From assembly GCA_009779015.1 (NCBI GenBank), contig WRFC01000004.1:1-18945 (forward strand): a stretch of 18,945 nt of DNA, given 5' to 3'. The translations under genes and the position numbers were made by a program. Below the pieces are notes generated by a model, which saw nothing but the letters and a program-made list of their open reading frames with translations, searched no databases and was not told the origin of the DNA. Positions 1-7,984 of this stretch are shown here, in pieces (position 1 is the stretch's first letter; each line of letters starts with the position of its first letter). Origin of the DNA: Coriobacteriia bacterium (GTDB lineage: Bacteria > Actinomycetota > Coriobacteriia > Coriobacteriales > UBA8131).

Positions 1-10
1 AGACAAAAGC

Positions 11-54
11 AAAGGCGCCGCGCCAGATATAGTCCATGGCGCGGCGCCTTTTTT
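11..54. terminator. Strong rho-independent terminator, likely bidirectional
   Basis: A perfect 15-bp stem (arms 11-25 and 37-51) with an 11-nt loop is followed by T residues on the plus strand. On the minus strand the same hairpin is followed by a T-rich stretch (TTTGCTTTTG). It lies about 60 bp beyond the stop of the NrfD-type gene, so it probably ends the molybdoenzyme operon, and it may also end a rightward gene that lies outside the window. Confidence 0.85.
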
Positions 55-110
55 GCACCTGATCCCCGTGAGGGTGTACTGAGTGAGTGTTTACTCAAAT
101 AAGGGTGTAC

Positions 111-1007
111 TCAGAGGATGAAGACCAGCGGTATGGCGGCCGCGAGGATCAGGTAGCGGAGAAGGAAGCCGCCAATCAATATGCCGATATCGCCGATCGC
201 GTCGAGCGCCAAGACGCCGCCGCTTGCCCCAGCCGCCTCGCTGTTCTTTGAGCGGTTGGACATGATCAGACTGAAGACCCCGATGATGATCGGGACCAAA
301 ATGCCTGCGGCAATCAACCCGCCCCAAAACATCGGGGCCAGGTTGCCAGAGAGCAGAAGCGAGACCGAGTCGCCGCTTCCCGTGCCCCGCTTGGTCGTCA
401 TGTAGAGCAGGCCGGCGATCAGCACGACCTCGACGATCGGGAGCACAAAGTGGTACCTCTTAAGCATCCCCAGGTTCTCGATCTCTTTATGGGCAAACAA
501 AGTCGAGATCAAAAGCGTGCCCGCCAGGCCAGCGCTGAAGGCCGAGACCGCAAAGAGCACGGGCAGGACTGACGAGTTCCAGAGCGGATAGGTCTGGACG
601 ACGCCGATCAGCACGCCGGTATAGACGGCGGTGCAAATGGCCGCGATGATTCCGATCCAGTCAAAGGCCTTGGGAATCGGCTTCTTGAGCAGGGCAAGAA
701 TCAGCGAGACCACTGCGAACAGGGTAAAGACAACGAGGATAGCGGTACCCCAGGTCATCACAGAGTTCCAGTTGGTCAGCAGGTAGAAGAAGCGCGCCGG
801 GTTCTGAAAACCGGCCCGGGCGTCGATGATCAAAAGCAAGAGCCCGACGATGATAGCGATCGGGGCGATCAGGCGCCCGACCAACTGGAGCTTCTTCGTC
901 GAATCAGGGCTCTTGAGGTTGGCAATTGCAGATGTGGCGTAGGCGCCTGCGGCCAGTCCGGCCAAGAACAGGTACCAGGCGAGCATTGATCCCCAAACCA
1001 TTTTCAT
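111..1007 (-). CDS. NrfD/PsrC-type membrane anchor subunit
   Basis: About 298 residues, almost entirely hydrophobic, with roughly eight predicted transmembrane helices starting right after the N-terminus (WGSMLAWYLFLAGLAAGAY). This is the pattern and length of NrfD/PsrC quinol-interacting subunits. In the family these anchors exchange electrons with the membrane quinone pool and pass them to the adjacent ferredoxin-like subunit. The gene is last in a four-gene operon and its start overlaps the stop of the Fe-S gene (TGATG). The start is ambiguous: GTG at 1010, ATG at 1007, or ATG at 1001. The last is best spaced from the GAGGTG ribosome site. Which quinone or terminal substrate is used cannot be read from this subunit. 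Confidence 0.88.
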   Translation of the reverse strand: MKMVWGSMLAWYLFLAGLAAGAYATSAIANLKSPDSTKKLQLVGRLIAPIAIIVGLLLLIIDARAGFQNPARFFYLLTNWNSVMTWGTAILVVFTLFAVVSLILALLKKPIPKAFDWIGIIAAICTAVYTGVLIGVVQTYPLWNSSVLPVLFAVSAFSAGLAGTLLISTLFAHKEIENLGMLKRYHFVLPIVEVVLIAGLLYMTTKRGTGSGDSVSLLLSGNLAPMFWGGLIAAGILVPIIIGVFSLIMSNRSKNSEAAGASGGVLALDAIGDIGILIGGFLLRYLILAAAIPLVFIL

Positions 1008-1546
1008 CACCTCACGTAGAAGAATTTGGATTTAGTCAGTTCGCCGGCCAGAGGCTTGGCATTGAACTTGACAATGGCCTTGGAGATATCGCTCTCGGGG
1101 TCGTCCAGGTCGCCAAAGATGCGCGCCCGGGTCACACAAGTGCGTTCGCAGTTCGGCTGAGGCACAGACCCGTCGTCGGTAAAGACGCAGAAGCTGCACT
1201 TCTCGGCCACGCCGGCGTCTTTGTCGATCACGCGGGCGTCGTAAGGGCAGGCCACGACACAGTAACGGCAGCCGATGCAGCGGGTCGTGTCAATCAAGAC
1301 GACACCGTCGGCATTGATGTGGCTGGCCCCGGTCGGGCAGACATGGACACAGGGGGCGTCTTCGCAATGCTGGCATTGCGTCATCACCTGTTCGGCCTTG
1401 ACCTCGGGGTAGGTGCCCGACTCAAGCCCGGTATAGCGGATAAATGAAGTGTCAGAGGGTACTTCGTTGGCCATCTGACAGGCCAGACGGCAGGCAAAAC
1501 AGCCGATGCAACGCCTGGTATTAAGAAGCATTCCGTAGCGAGCCAT
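1007..1546 (-). CDS. Four-cluster [4Fe-4S] electron-transfer subunit (PsrB/DmsB/NrfC type)
   Basis: A 179-residue ferredoxin-like protein with sixteen cysteines in four groups: C13/16/19/23, C58/61/66/70, C90/93/96/100 and C117/120/133/137. This matches the four [4Fe-4S] clusters of the beta subunit of complex iron-sulfur molybdoenzymes. It should relay electrons between the catalytic molybdopterin subunit and the NrfD-type anchor. There is no signal peptide, as expected, because family members are exported by hitch-hiking on the Tat-signal subunit. Its ATG overlaps the TAA of the catalytic gene (TAATG) and has an AAGGTGA ribosome site upstream, indicating translational coupling. Confidence 0.92.
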   Translation of the reverse strand: MARYGMLLNTRRCIGCFACRLACQMANEVPSDTSFIRYTGLESGTYPEVKAEQVMTQCQHCEDAPCVHVCPTGASHINADGVVLIDTTRCIGCRYCVVACPYDARVIDKDAGVAEKCSFCVFTDDGSVPQPNCERTCVTRARIFGDLDDPESDISKAIVKFNAKPLAGELTKSKFFYVR

Positions 1547-3774
1547 TAGGCATTCACCTTCTTTACACTGACGAGGGTCTCGTGGGACATTGGACAGCCC
1601 ACCTCATCTTCGAATTGGAATTTCACAAAGTCCATTTGCGGGCAGCCAAACAGGTAGCCCTGGGTATTGTAGGGAGAAGTTCCACCGTAATGCGAAGGGA
1701 TCCAGACGCAGCCGGGGTTGAGGCGCTCGGTGACGTGTGCCTCGACCTGCTTGGTGTAGAGGTCGTTTGAGACCTCGACCAGGTCGCCGTCGGCAATCCC
1801 CAGGTCGGCTGCCCGTGAGGCCGGTATCCAGATGCGCTCGAGGTTGTACTCACGCGAGATATCCATGAGCGCCTCGACAACTGTGGTCATGGTATGGCTA
1901 TGCACGGACTGTTTGCCGGCGATCAGCCTGAACTGGCCGTCGCCCGGAGTGACCATCGGCGGGATCCAACGGATCAACGGCGTATGGAAGGTGAGGTCGG
2001 TGTTGTTCGCGATCTTTTGCGAGGCAAACTCGAACATCCCCGAGGGCGTGTTGAGCGTCGGATATGTGCCGAGCCCGCTCCAGAGGTTGCCGACCGGCAA
2101 GACGCCCTTTGTCTGGAGCGTGTTGTAATCGATGTTCAGGGTTGCCAGCTGGGCCTTGATCAGCTCGTCGCTGGTAAAGGTAAAGTAATCACCGAGACCG
2201 GCGGCCTGGGCGATGCTCGTAAAGATCTCAGCGCCCGGCTTGGTGTCGGGGAGCAAGACGTCTAAGGCTTGGAAACGGATGTCGATGATCGGCTGTGGGC
2301 TCATATCGGCGACGATTGTCGAGACCTCGGCACGCTCCAAGGCCGAGCACTCGGGCAGCACGTAATCACATTGCATGGCCGTCTCGGACATCATGATGTC
2401 GATATCGACAGAGAGGTCCATGGCACGCAGGCCGTCCGCCCAAGAGACCGGGTTAGAATAGCCCTTGGCCGCGTTGGAGTTATAGAAGAAGCAGGCCTTC
2501 ATGGTGCCATCTTTGGCCATTTTCGGAACGACGTTGGCGATCCCTTGCGCGAGGTTCTGAAGCGGGTACTCGGCCAAGCCGGCCTTGGGCCCGCTGGCTG
2601 CCGGGGTCTTGATGAACTTATCCGGGTCTAAGGCGCCAAAGCTCGGCGCCGGATAGAAGAGCGCGCCGCCTTCTTGGTTGAAGTTGCCCAATAGCGCGTT
2701 GATGGCCGCTATGCAACGTCCCGTCTCAAACGAGTTCTGGTACTGGCAGCCGCAGGCGGCATGCCAGCCCTGCTCGATCACGCCGGCATGTCCGGCCGCG
2801 CCCAGGTCGCGGGCGAGCTGGGTAATCGTGTCGGCGTCGATGCCGGTTATGCCGGCCGCCCAATCCGCCGTGTACTGGGTCAGGGTCGGTACCCAGTCGT
2901 CGAACCCGAGGGTGTAGTTCTCAACATAGTTATGGTCATAGAGGTCCTCGGTGATCAGGATGTTGGCCACCGCCAGAAGCAGCGCCAGGTCGGTGCCCGC
3001 ATTGATTGGCAGCCATTGGGTGGCAAACTGCGCCGTGATGCTGTTGCGCGGGTCGACGTAGACGATCTGGGCGCCGCGCGCCGAGGCATCGGCCAGCCAC
3101 CGGGCACTGGTCGGCCGCAGGCCGTCAGCATAGCTTCTGCCGATAAAGACGACCATCTTGGCGTTGTTGATATCGGCCGTATACGACGCGGCGCCAAACG
3201 TGGCGATAAAGCCAGCGGAGCGGCTGCCGTCACAGGCCACATTATGCGTGTAGTAGTTGGCCGAGCCCATCGAGGCGATAAAGCGCGAGCTGTACCAGCT
3301 GCCGCTGGGGCGCGGGTCATTGATCATGGCAACAGCCCCTGGCCCGTACGTGGAAAGCACGGTCTTTAGCTTGTCGCCGATCTCTTGATAGGCCTGGTCC
3401 CAGCTGATGGCCGTAAAGCTGCCGTCGTCATTGCGCTTCATCGGCGAGGTTAAGCGGTCAGGCGAGTAGGCGACCTGCGCAAAGCCCTGTCCACGGGCGC
3501 AAACGGTGCCATAGTTGTAAGGGTGGTCGGCGTTGCCCAGGACCCTCCAAAGACGGCCGCCCTTGGTGTTGATAATCAACCCGCACTTGTTTGAGCACGA
3601 GTTGCACGTGGTCGGGACCAGGGCCTCGGTCTCATCGCTGCTGACATCGGCCGCCTCAGCCGTGGTTGCGGACAGCAGCCAGTCCTGTTTGGAGAGTACT
3701 CCCCCGGCCATCAGCGCGGCTGTCGCTGCCGAACCGACAATCAGGGCCCTCCTGGTTATATCCCATTTCCCCAT
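1546..3774 (-). CDS. Tat-exported molybdopterin oxidoreductase catalytic subunit (PsrA/PhsA/TtrA-like)
   Basis: 742 residues. The N-terminus has a twin-arginine signal (TRRALIVG, Arg8-Arg9) followed by a hydrophobic stretch and AEAA, so the enzyme should fold with cofactor in the cytoplasm and act outside the membrane. A [4Fe-4S] motif C57-x2-C60-x3-C64-x27-C92 is followed by the molybdopterin-binding fold. The segment THNVACDGSR places Cys181 as the probable molybdenum ligand. A Cys ligand fits the polysulfide/thiosulfate/tetrathionate/nitrate groups rather than DMSO/TMAO reductases, which use Ser. The ATG is chosen for an AAGGAGGT site 7 nt upstream. Its first 119 bases overlap the chaperone gene in another frame. 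The actual substrate cannot be assigned from sequence alone. Confidence 0.9.
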   Translation of the reverse strand: MGKWDITRRALIVGSAATAALMAGGVLSKQDWLLSATTAEAADVSSDETEALVPTTCNSCSNKCGLIINTKGGRLWRVLGNADHPYNYGTVCARGQGFAQVAYSPDRLTSPMKRNDDGSFTAISWDQAYQEIGDKLKTVLSTYGPGAVAMINDPRPSGSWYSSRFIASMGSANYYTHNVACDGSRSAGFIATFGAASYTADINNAKMVVFIGRSYADGLRPTSARWLADASARGAQIVYVDPRNSITAQFATQWLPINAGTDLALLLAVANILITEDLYDHNYVENYTLGFDDWVPTLTQYTADWAAGITGIDADTITQLARDLGAAGHAGVIEQGWHAACGCQYQNSFETGRCIAAINALLGNFNQEGGALFYPAPSFGALDPDKFIKTPAASGPKAGLAEYPLQNLAQGIANVVPKMAKDGTMKACFFYNSNAAKGYSNPVSWADGLRAMDLSVDIDIMMSETAMQCDYVLPECSALERAEVSTIVADMSPQPIIDIRFQALDVLLPDTKPGAEIFTSIAQAAGLGDYFTFTSDELIKAQLATLNIDYNTLQTKGVLPVGNLWSGLGTYPTLNTPSGMFEFASQKIANNTDLTFHTPLIRWIPPMVTPGDGQFRLIAGKQSVHSHTMTTVVEALMDISREYNLERIWIPASRAADLGIADGDLVEVSNDLYTKQVEAHVTERLNPGCVWIPSHYGGTSPYNTQGYLFGCPQMDFVKFQFEDEVGCPMSHETLVSVKKVNA

Positions 3775-4468
3775 ACTGACTTACCTCCTTGTCTCTCAAC
3801 TCTCTCTGCATATTCTTCAAGTACTCAATCAGCAGCTCGTTCAGCGCGAGCAGCCAGCCGACATCCGGGGCGCGCTCCCGGATGGTTTGGGACAGTTCGG
3901 GGAGCCAGTCCAAATGCTCGTCGATGAAAGTGCAGGCATCGGCGGGCGTGGAATGCTCGACCAGCAGGGCCAAGAACCCGAGCAGCAACGAAAGGTGGTC
4001 GGGCGGCAAGATGTTCTGAGGATCAAGCTCGATACCGAGGCTCTGATAGAGGTAACGCATGTGGGCGGCACTGTCCGAATCGTAAAACCCGGTATCATGC
4101 GCAAAAGTCAGCTGTGCGCCCGCGATCTCTGTCCAGCGCCGATAGAGCGACTCTACGGCGACGATGCTCCCACGCAGCCCGCCGACAAAACGGCGGTCGG
4201 CAAAATCCGAGAAATCAGGGTAACTTGGGAGATCGACCTGTTGGGGGCAGCTGGCCACGCTATTGATGCTGGCCACAAAGTCGGCACGAGCCTCTGGCGT
4301 TGCCAAGGCCTGCCATTCCGCTTCGCTTGAGCGGTAATAAAAAAGGGAGAAAAGCCCTAGCTCCTCGACCCAGACGGTACGGTCGCTACGCTCTTCGGGT
4401 TCCATTAGGGCCTCGGCCTCCTCCACTCCTCTTGCCCCCCCCCGTTCGCTGATCTGTGCCGCCAGCAT
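3656..4468 (-). CDS. TorD/DmsD-family molybdoenzyme maturation chaperone
   Basis: An acidic, all-helical cytoplasmic protein of about 240-277 residues with TorD-family features: an early aromatic helix (LGLFSLFYYRSS), a central segment HMRYLYQSLGIELD, and a Pro-Pro-Asp-His loop followed by a helix (PPDHLSLLLGFLALLVEH). Chaperones of this family bind the Tat signal and guard cofactor loading of the molybdoenzyme, which here is the next gene. The start is uncertain: TTG 4489, ATG 4468 or ATG 4405 are in frame, and none has an ideal ribosome site. The C-terminal extension after about 3780 is encoded in the region that overlaps the catalytic subunit by 119 nt, an unusually long overlap, so the last 40 residues may be unconserved. 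Confidence 0.8.
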   Translation of the reverse strand: MLAAQISERGGARGVEEAEALMEPEERSDRTVWVEELGLFSLFYYRSSEAEWQALATPEARADFVASINSVASCPQQVDLPSYPDFSDFADRRFVGGLRGSIVAVESLYRRWTEIAGAQLTFAHDTGFYDSDSAAHMRYLYQSLGIELDPQNILPPDHLSLLLGFLALLVEHSTPADACTFIDEHLDWLPELSQTIRERAPDVGWLLALNELLIEYLKNMQRELRDKEVSQYGEMGYNQEGPDCRFGSDSRADGRGSTLQTGLAAVRNHG

Positions 4469-4489
4469 CTTTTTTGTCACCCCAGACAA

Positions 4490-4817
4490 TGCTTTGACGC
4501 GGCCATCAGCGATCTTCTGAGCCCATGCACTTTTCAGTGTTTTGTAGCTCTAGTTGCCTATTGTACTATGTCTGTATGATTAGTGTTGTCGAAATGTAAA
4601 AATGTTTGTGTGGTTTATTTTATCTTTTGAACGGCGTGGGTTTCTGCCCGTTACCCGCTCTGGGCGGCTGGCCAAGGCCTCTGCCGCACCGTCTGCACAA
4701 AGCCGCAACGCTTGGCCAGCCATGCTGCTAAACTATCATCAATCCATTTTTTCTTTGCCGCAAACGGCTTGGGTCTAAAACTGAGCGCACCCTCAAGACG
4801 ATGGGACTCGTACTGGC
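4490..4817. other. Divergent intergenic region with long-armed inverted repeat
   Basis: About 330 bp between the leftward molybdoenzyme operon and the rightward RNA methyltransferase gene. The half next to the chaperone (4540-4625) is A+T-rich and should hold its promoter; on the minus strand it has TCGACA and TACAAT elements, but with non-ideal spacing. The other half contains a perfect 11-bp inverted repeat, GGCTGGCCAAG at 4666-4676 and its complement at 4711-4721, with a 34-nt loop and no T tract. No tRNA or convincing ORF was found here. Confidence 0.5.
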
Positions 4818-6122
4818 ATGGCCTTAGAATTATCGATCACAGATCTTGCCTATACCGGCTATGGCCTGGGGCACCTCGAGGACGGGCGGGTGGCCTTTGT
4901 CAGCGGGGCCGTCCCGGGCGACCAGATGCGCGTGAACATCACCCAAGACAAGGGCCGCTATGTCTTTGCCGAGCCAGCTGAGATCTTAACGCCCTCAGAT
5001 GACCGCCTTCCAGCGGTCTGCCCGCATGCCGATGAATGCGGCGGCTGCCCCTGGCAGGCCGTCTCGTACCCGGTCCAGCTGGACTACAAGTGGCGCTTCG
5101 TGGTCAGCGCCTTAGGGCGCACCGCCAAAGTCAAAAAGCCCGAGCTCTTGGTCAGCGAGATCGAGCCCTCAAAGAAGTGCTGGGGCTACCGCAACAAGAT
5201 GGAGTTCGGCTTTGGCCGGCGCAGCGAAGGCCTGCGCCTGGGCATCCACCGGCCGCGTTCGAACCAACTGGTGCCAATCAAGCGCTGCCTGCTTTTGCCG
5301 GTCGGCTCTGAAGACCTGCCCCGCCAGCTCTCGGGGAGCCTGAACTACCTCTTTGCCGAAGCCCTGCCCTTGCCCTATCGCATCCAAGTGCGCATCTCAG
5401 AGCGCAGCGGCTTTAGCGAGCTGGCGCTCTGGAGCCTGCCTGGGCCGCTCAAAAGGGGCTTTGTGGCCCAGGTGCTCTCGCAGGTCAAGGGGTTCCAAAG
5501 CATCGTGCGGGTGCTGACCAAGACCCCAAAAGAGCGCCAGAACATCAAGAAGGTCGAGGTCTTGCAAGGCCGCGGGCATTGGCTTGAGGACTTCTTGGGG
5601 TTTCGGCTGCGGGTCTCTGCTCCCTCATTCTTTCAGGTCAATACGCCGGTGGCCGAGCAGCTGGTGGGCTATGCCATCGAGCAGCTTGAGCCAGCCGGGG
5701 CCAAGGTCTGGGACCTCTATTGCGGGGTCGGCAGCTTTACGCTGCCCCTGATTGGCGCCGGGGCGCGCCTGAGCGCTTGCGAGATCGCCGGGTCGAGCCT
5801 GCGCGACCTGCAATCGAACCTCAAGTTCTCGAGCTCTAAGGCCATCGTCGAGAGCGGCGACGTCAAGACCGGCATCAAGCGCCTGCCCAAGGCCAAGAAG
5901 GCGATCATCGACCCGCCCCGCAGCGGCCTCAGCCCCGAGGCCCGCCAGGCCCTGATCGAGTCGTCGGTGCGGCATCTCGTCTATGTCTCGTGCGACCCCC
6001 AGACGTTGGCCCGCGACTGCGCCGAGCTGATTGCCTCGGGCTTTACCCTGAATGCCGCCAAGCCCTTCGACCTCTTTCCCCAGACCTACCATGTCGAGAC
6101 TGTCGCAACCTTGACGCGTTAA
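4818..6122 (+). CDS. RNA uracil-5-methyltransferase, TrmA/RlmD family
   Basis: 434 residues. Residues 1-55 look like a TRAM RNA-binding domain. Cys68, Cys74, Cys77 and Cys157 form the [4Fe-4S] motif of RlmC/RlmD-type enzymes (CPHADECGGCPW). The C-terminal half has the SAM-binding segment WDLYCGVGSFTLPL, the motif DPPRSGL from Asp365, and the catalytic nucleophile Cys392 in SCDPQTLARD. Enzymes of this family make m5U in 23S rRNA, or m5U54 in tRNA, and the target cannot be settled from sequence alone. The expected catalytic and cluster residues are all present. The ATG has no clear ribosome site upstream. It is monocistronic or leads a short run with the downstream GNAT gene, 50 bp away. Confidence 0.9.
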   Translation: MALELSITDLAYTGYGLGHLEDGRVAFVSGAVPGDQMRVNITQDKGRYVFAEPAEILTPSDDRLPAVCPHADECGGCPWQAVSYPVQLDYKWRFVVSALGRTAKVKKPELLVSEIEPSKKCWGYRNKMEFGFGRRSEGLRLGIHRPRSNQLVPIKRCLLLPVGSEDLPRQLSGSLNYLFAEALPLPYRIQVRISERSGFSELALWSLPGPLKRGFVAQVLSQVKGFQSIVRVLTKTPKERQNIKKVEVLQGRGHWLEDFLGFRLRVSAPSFFQVNTPVAEQLVGYAIEQLEPAGAKVWDLYCGVGSFTLPLIGAGARLSACEIAGSSLRDLQSNLKFSSSKAIVESGDVKTGIKRLPKAKKAIIDPPRSGLSPEARQALIESSVRHLVYVSCDPQTLARDCAELIASGFTLNAAKPFDLFPQTYHVETVATLTR

Positions 6123-6172
6123 GTATACTGATATCAAGAACAGCAACCATCAGGGGTAAAAGGAGGGTTTTG

Positions 6173-6787
6173 ATGACTGAGAAAAACGATCTGCTCATCC
6201 GCCTGGCCACGCCTGAAGACTCCGAGGGAGTGCTCCGCATCTACGAGCCGTTTGTGGCGGACTCGGCCGTGACCTTCACATCGAGCATTCCCACGGCCGC
6301 TGAGATCGCCCAGCAGATCCGCTCCACCGAGGCGCAGTTCCCCTACCTGGTCTGCACCAAGGGCGACGAGGTGATCGGCTACGCCTACGCCAACACGGTG
6401 CGCCCGCGCGAGGCCTACCGCTGGAATGCCGAGCTCTCGATCTATCTGGACGACCGCTTTCACCGCCTGGGCATCGCCACGGCGCTCTACACGGCCCTGC
6501 TCCAGATCTTGCGCTCGCAGGGCTATGTCAACCTTTACGCCGTAATCACGCTGCCCAACGACCCGAGCATCGCCTTGCACCGCCACTTTGGCTTCAAAGA
6601 GATCGGCGTGCACGAGAAGACGGGCTATAAACTGGGAGAATGGCGTGACGTGGTCTGGATGCACTACCGTATCGAAGGCGCGGCCGACCCCCAGACGCAT
6701 GGCCTGCCGACGCCGCTGGCCGAGTTGCGTAAAAACGAGATCGAGACAGCGCTGGGGATGGCCACGGCCTTGCTGCGCGGTGTCTGA
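6173..6787 (+). CDS. GNAT-family N-acetyltransferase, phosphinothricin acetyltransferase-like
   Basis: 204 residues. The start at 6173 is chosen for the AGGAGGG site just upstream. The protein opens IRLATPEDSEGVLRIYEPFV and contains AELSIYLDDRFHRLGIATAL, the acetyl-CoA pyrophosphate-binding motif A (R/Q-x-x-G-x-G/A), then LPNDPSIALHRHFGF and WRDVVWMHY. This order is typical of the PAT/YncA subgroup, which acetylates the amino group of small molecules such as phosphinothricin or methionine sulfone/sulfoximine. The last 35 residues (after MHYRIEG) extend beyond the usual domain. The natural substrate is unknown. It is followed 18 bp later by the aminopeptidase gene and is probably co-transcribed with it. 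Confidence 0.88.
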   Translation: MTEKNDLLIRLATPEDSEGVLRIYEPFVADSAVTFTSSIPTAAEIAQQIRSTEAQFPYLVCTKGDEVIGYAYANTVRPREAYRWNAELSIYLDDRFHRLGIATALYTALLQILRSQGYVNLYAVITLPNDPSIALHRHFGFKEIGVHEKTGYKLGEWRDVVWMHYRIEGAADPQTHGLPTPLAELRKNEIETALGMATALLRGV

Positions 6788-6805
6788 AAGCCTGGTGACC
6801 GAGAG

Positions 6806-7936
6806 ATGAGCGAGCTTCTTGGCCTGCAAAGCGGATCGGCCGCCCGCCTGCCCAATGGTGTGCTGATCGGGCACCACGAGGACCTTGAGGGCGGCAGCGG
6901 CTGCACGGTCCTGATCTACCCCGAGGGGGCGACTGGGGCTGTCTCTGTCCGCGGCTCGGCCCCAGCCACGCGCGAGACCGACCTCTTGGACCCCGTCAAC
7001 ACCGTTGATGTCATACATGCCGTGGTCTTGTCCGGGGGCAGCGCCTTTGGCCTCGACAGCGCCTCGGGCGTGATGTCGTATTTGCGCGAAGAAGGCATCG
7101 GCCTGGCCTTTGCCGGCCAATGCGTGCCCATCGTCAGCGCCGCCTGCATCTTTGACCTGCTGATCGGCAAGCCGGTCTGCCCGAATGCGGCCTGGGGCGA
7201 GGCCGCCGCCGCCAGCGCCGGCCACCGTATCAGCACCGGCAACGTCGGTGCTGGGACGGGTGCCAGCGTAGGCAAGCTCTTAGGCATCGATTGGGCGACC
7301 AAGAGCGGCCTGGGCGCCGCCAGCGTGCAGATCGGCGATCTGGTAATCGCCGTCATAGCCGTTGTCAACGCCCTCGGGTCGGTCTCTTCGGGGCCACGCA
7401 GCCGGCTTTTGGCCGGTGTCCGCGACCCGCTGCGGCCACTCAGCCTGCTCGACCCCTACCAGGTCTTGCTTGGCCAGGCCAGCGAGGCCGAGAAGGGCCT
7501 GAGCGGGCTGCTGACGAACGGCGAGCAAGAACCAGGCGCACAAGCAGCGGCCGGGCAGGGGCCAGACGGGCAAGCAGCGGCCGGGCAGGGGCCAGACGGG
7601 CAAGCAGCGGCCGGGCAGGAGCCAGGCCAGACAGCCAAGGGCGGGCCAGCCCGCCAGAACACGACGATCTCGTGCATCGTCACCAACGCCGTCTTGAACA
7701 AGCCCGAGGCCACGCGCGTCGCCAACATGGCCCACGACGGCTACGCCCGGGCGATCGAGCCCGTGCATACGGCCAACGACGGTGATGCCGTGTTTGCCCT
7801 GGCCACCAACAAGGTCCAGGTACCGTCCGATATCGTCGGCATTCTGGCCGCCCGCATCACCGAGGCGGCAATCATCAATGCCGTGGTCGATGCCGAGCCG
7901 GCCTTTGGGCTGCCGGCCAGCCGCGACCTCCTGTAA
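6806..7936 (+). CDS. P1/S58-family self-processing aminopeptidase (DmpA-like) with repeat insert
   Basis: 376 residues. Hallmarks of the DmpA/BapA family are present: LPNGVLIGHHED near the N-terminus, VVLSGGSAFGLDSASGV, GNVGAGTGA, and the C-terminal segment NTTISCIVTNAVLNK followed by MAHDGYARAIEPVHTANDGD. Family members are Ntn-hydrolase-like enzymes that cut themselves to expose a Ser or Thr nucleophile. The Asn285-Thr286 junction is the likely cut site (inference). They release N-terminal amino acids from peptides or act on beta-/D-amino acid amides. Just before the junction lies a low-complexity linker built from 30-bp repeats (residues 246 to about 273). There is no signal peptide, so it is probably cytoplasmic. 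Confidence 0.88.
   Translation: MSELLGLQSGSAARLPNGVLIGHHEDLEGGSGCTVLIYPEGATGAVSVRGSAPATRETDLLDPVNTVDVIHAVVLSGGSAFGLDSASGVMSYLREEGIGLAFAGQCVPIVSAACIFDLLIGKPVCPNAAWGEAAAASAGHRISTGNVGAGTGASVGKLLGIDWATKSGLGAASVQIGDLVIAVIAVVNALGSVSSGPRSRLLAGVRDPLRPLSLLDPYQVLLGQASEAEKGLSGLLTNGEQEPGAQAAAGQGPDGQAAAGQGPDGQAAAGQEPGQTAKGGPARQNTTISCIVTNAVLNKPEATRVANMAHDGYARAIEPVHTANDGDAVFALATNKVQVPSDIVGILAARITEAAIINAVVDAEPAFGLPASRDLL
7541..7624 (+). repeat. 30-bp in-frame tandem repeat, about 2.8 copies
   Basis: Units at 7541-7570, 7571-7600 and a shorter copy from 7601 are near-identical and begin CAAGCAGCGGCCGGGCAGG. Each encodes QAAAGQGPDG inside the S58 peptidase gene. Copy number in multiples of 30 bp keeps the frame, so length variation between strains is plausible. 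Confidence 0.95.
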
Positions 7937-7984
7937 AGGGCAGCCGTCCAGGCCATATGGACCCGATCGGGCCTTCTCCCCGGT

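Noticed and set aside
4730..4817. Possible tRNA-Pyl around the CTAAA motifs
   Set aside because: No acceptor or anticodon stem could be formed around the CTA triplet, and no T-arm signature follows.
5990..6172. N-terminal extension of the GNAT gene into the RNA methyltransferase gene
   Set aside because: It is a shadow of the upstream gene, and ATG 6173 has a strong AGGAGGG site.
6134..7225. 363-aa minus-strand ORF
   Set aside because: Antisense shadow of the GNAT and S58 genes with typical codon-mirror composition (rich in Arg, Gly, Ala, Asp) and no recognisable domain.
7541..7624. CRISPR-like repeat
   Set aside because: Repeats are contiguous with no spacers and lie in frame inside a coding region.
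7937..7984. Possible terminator between the S58 and glycosyltransferase genes
   Set aside because: Only short GC palindromes (for example CCCGATCGGG) without a proper stem-loop and T tract.
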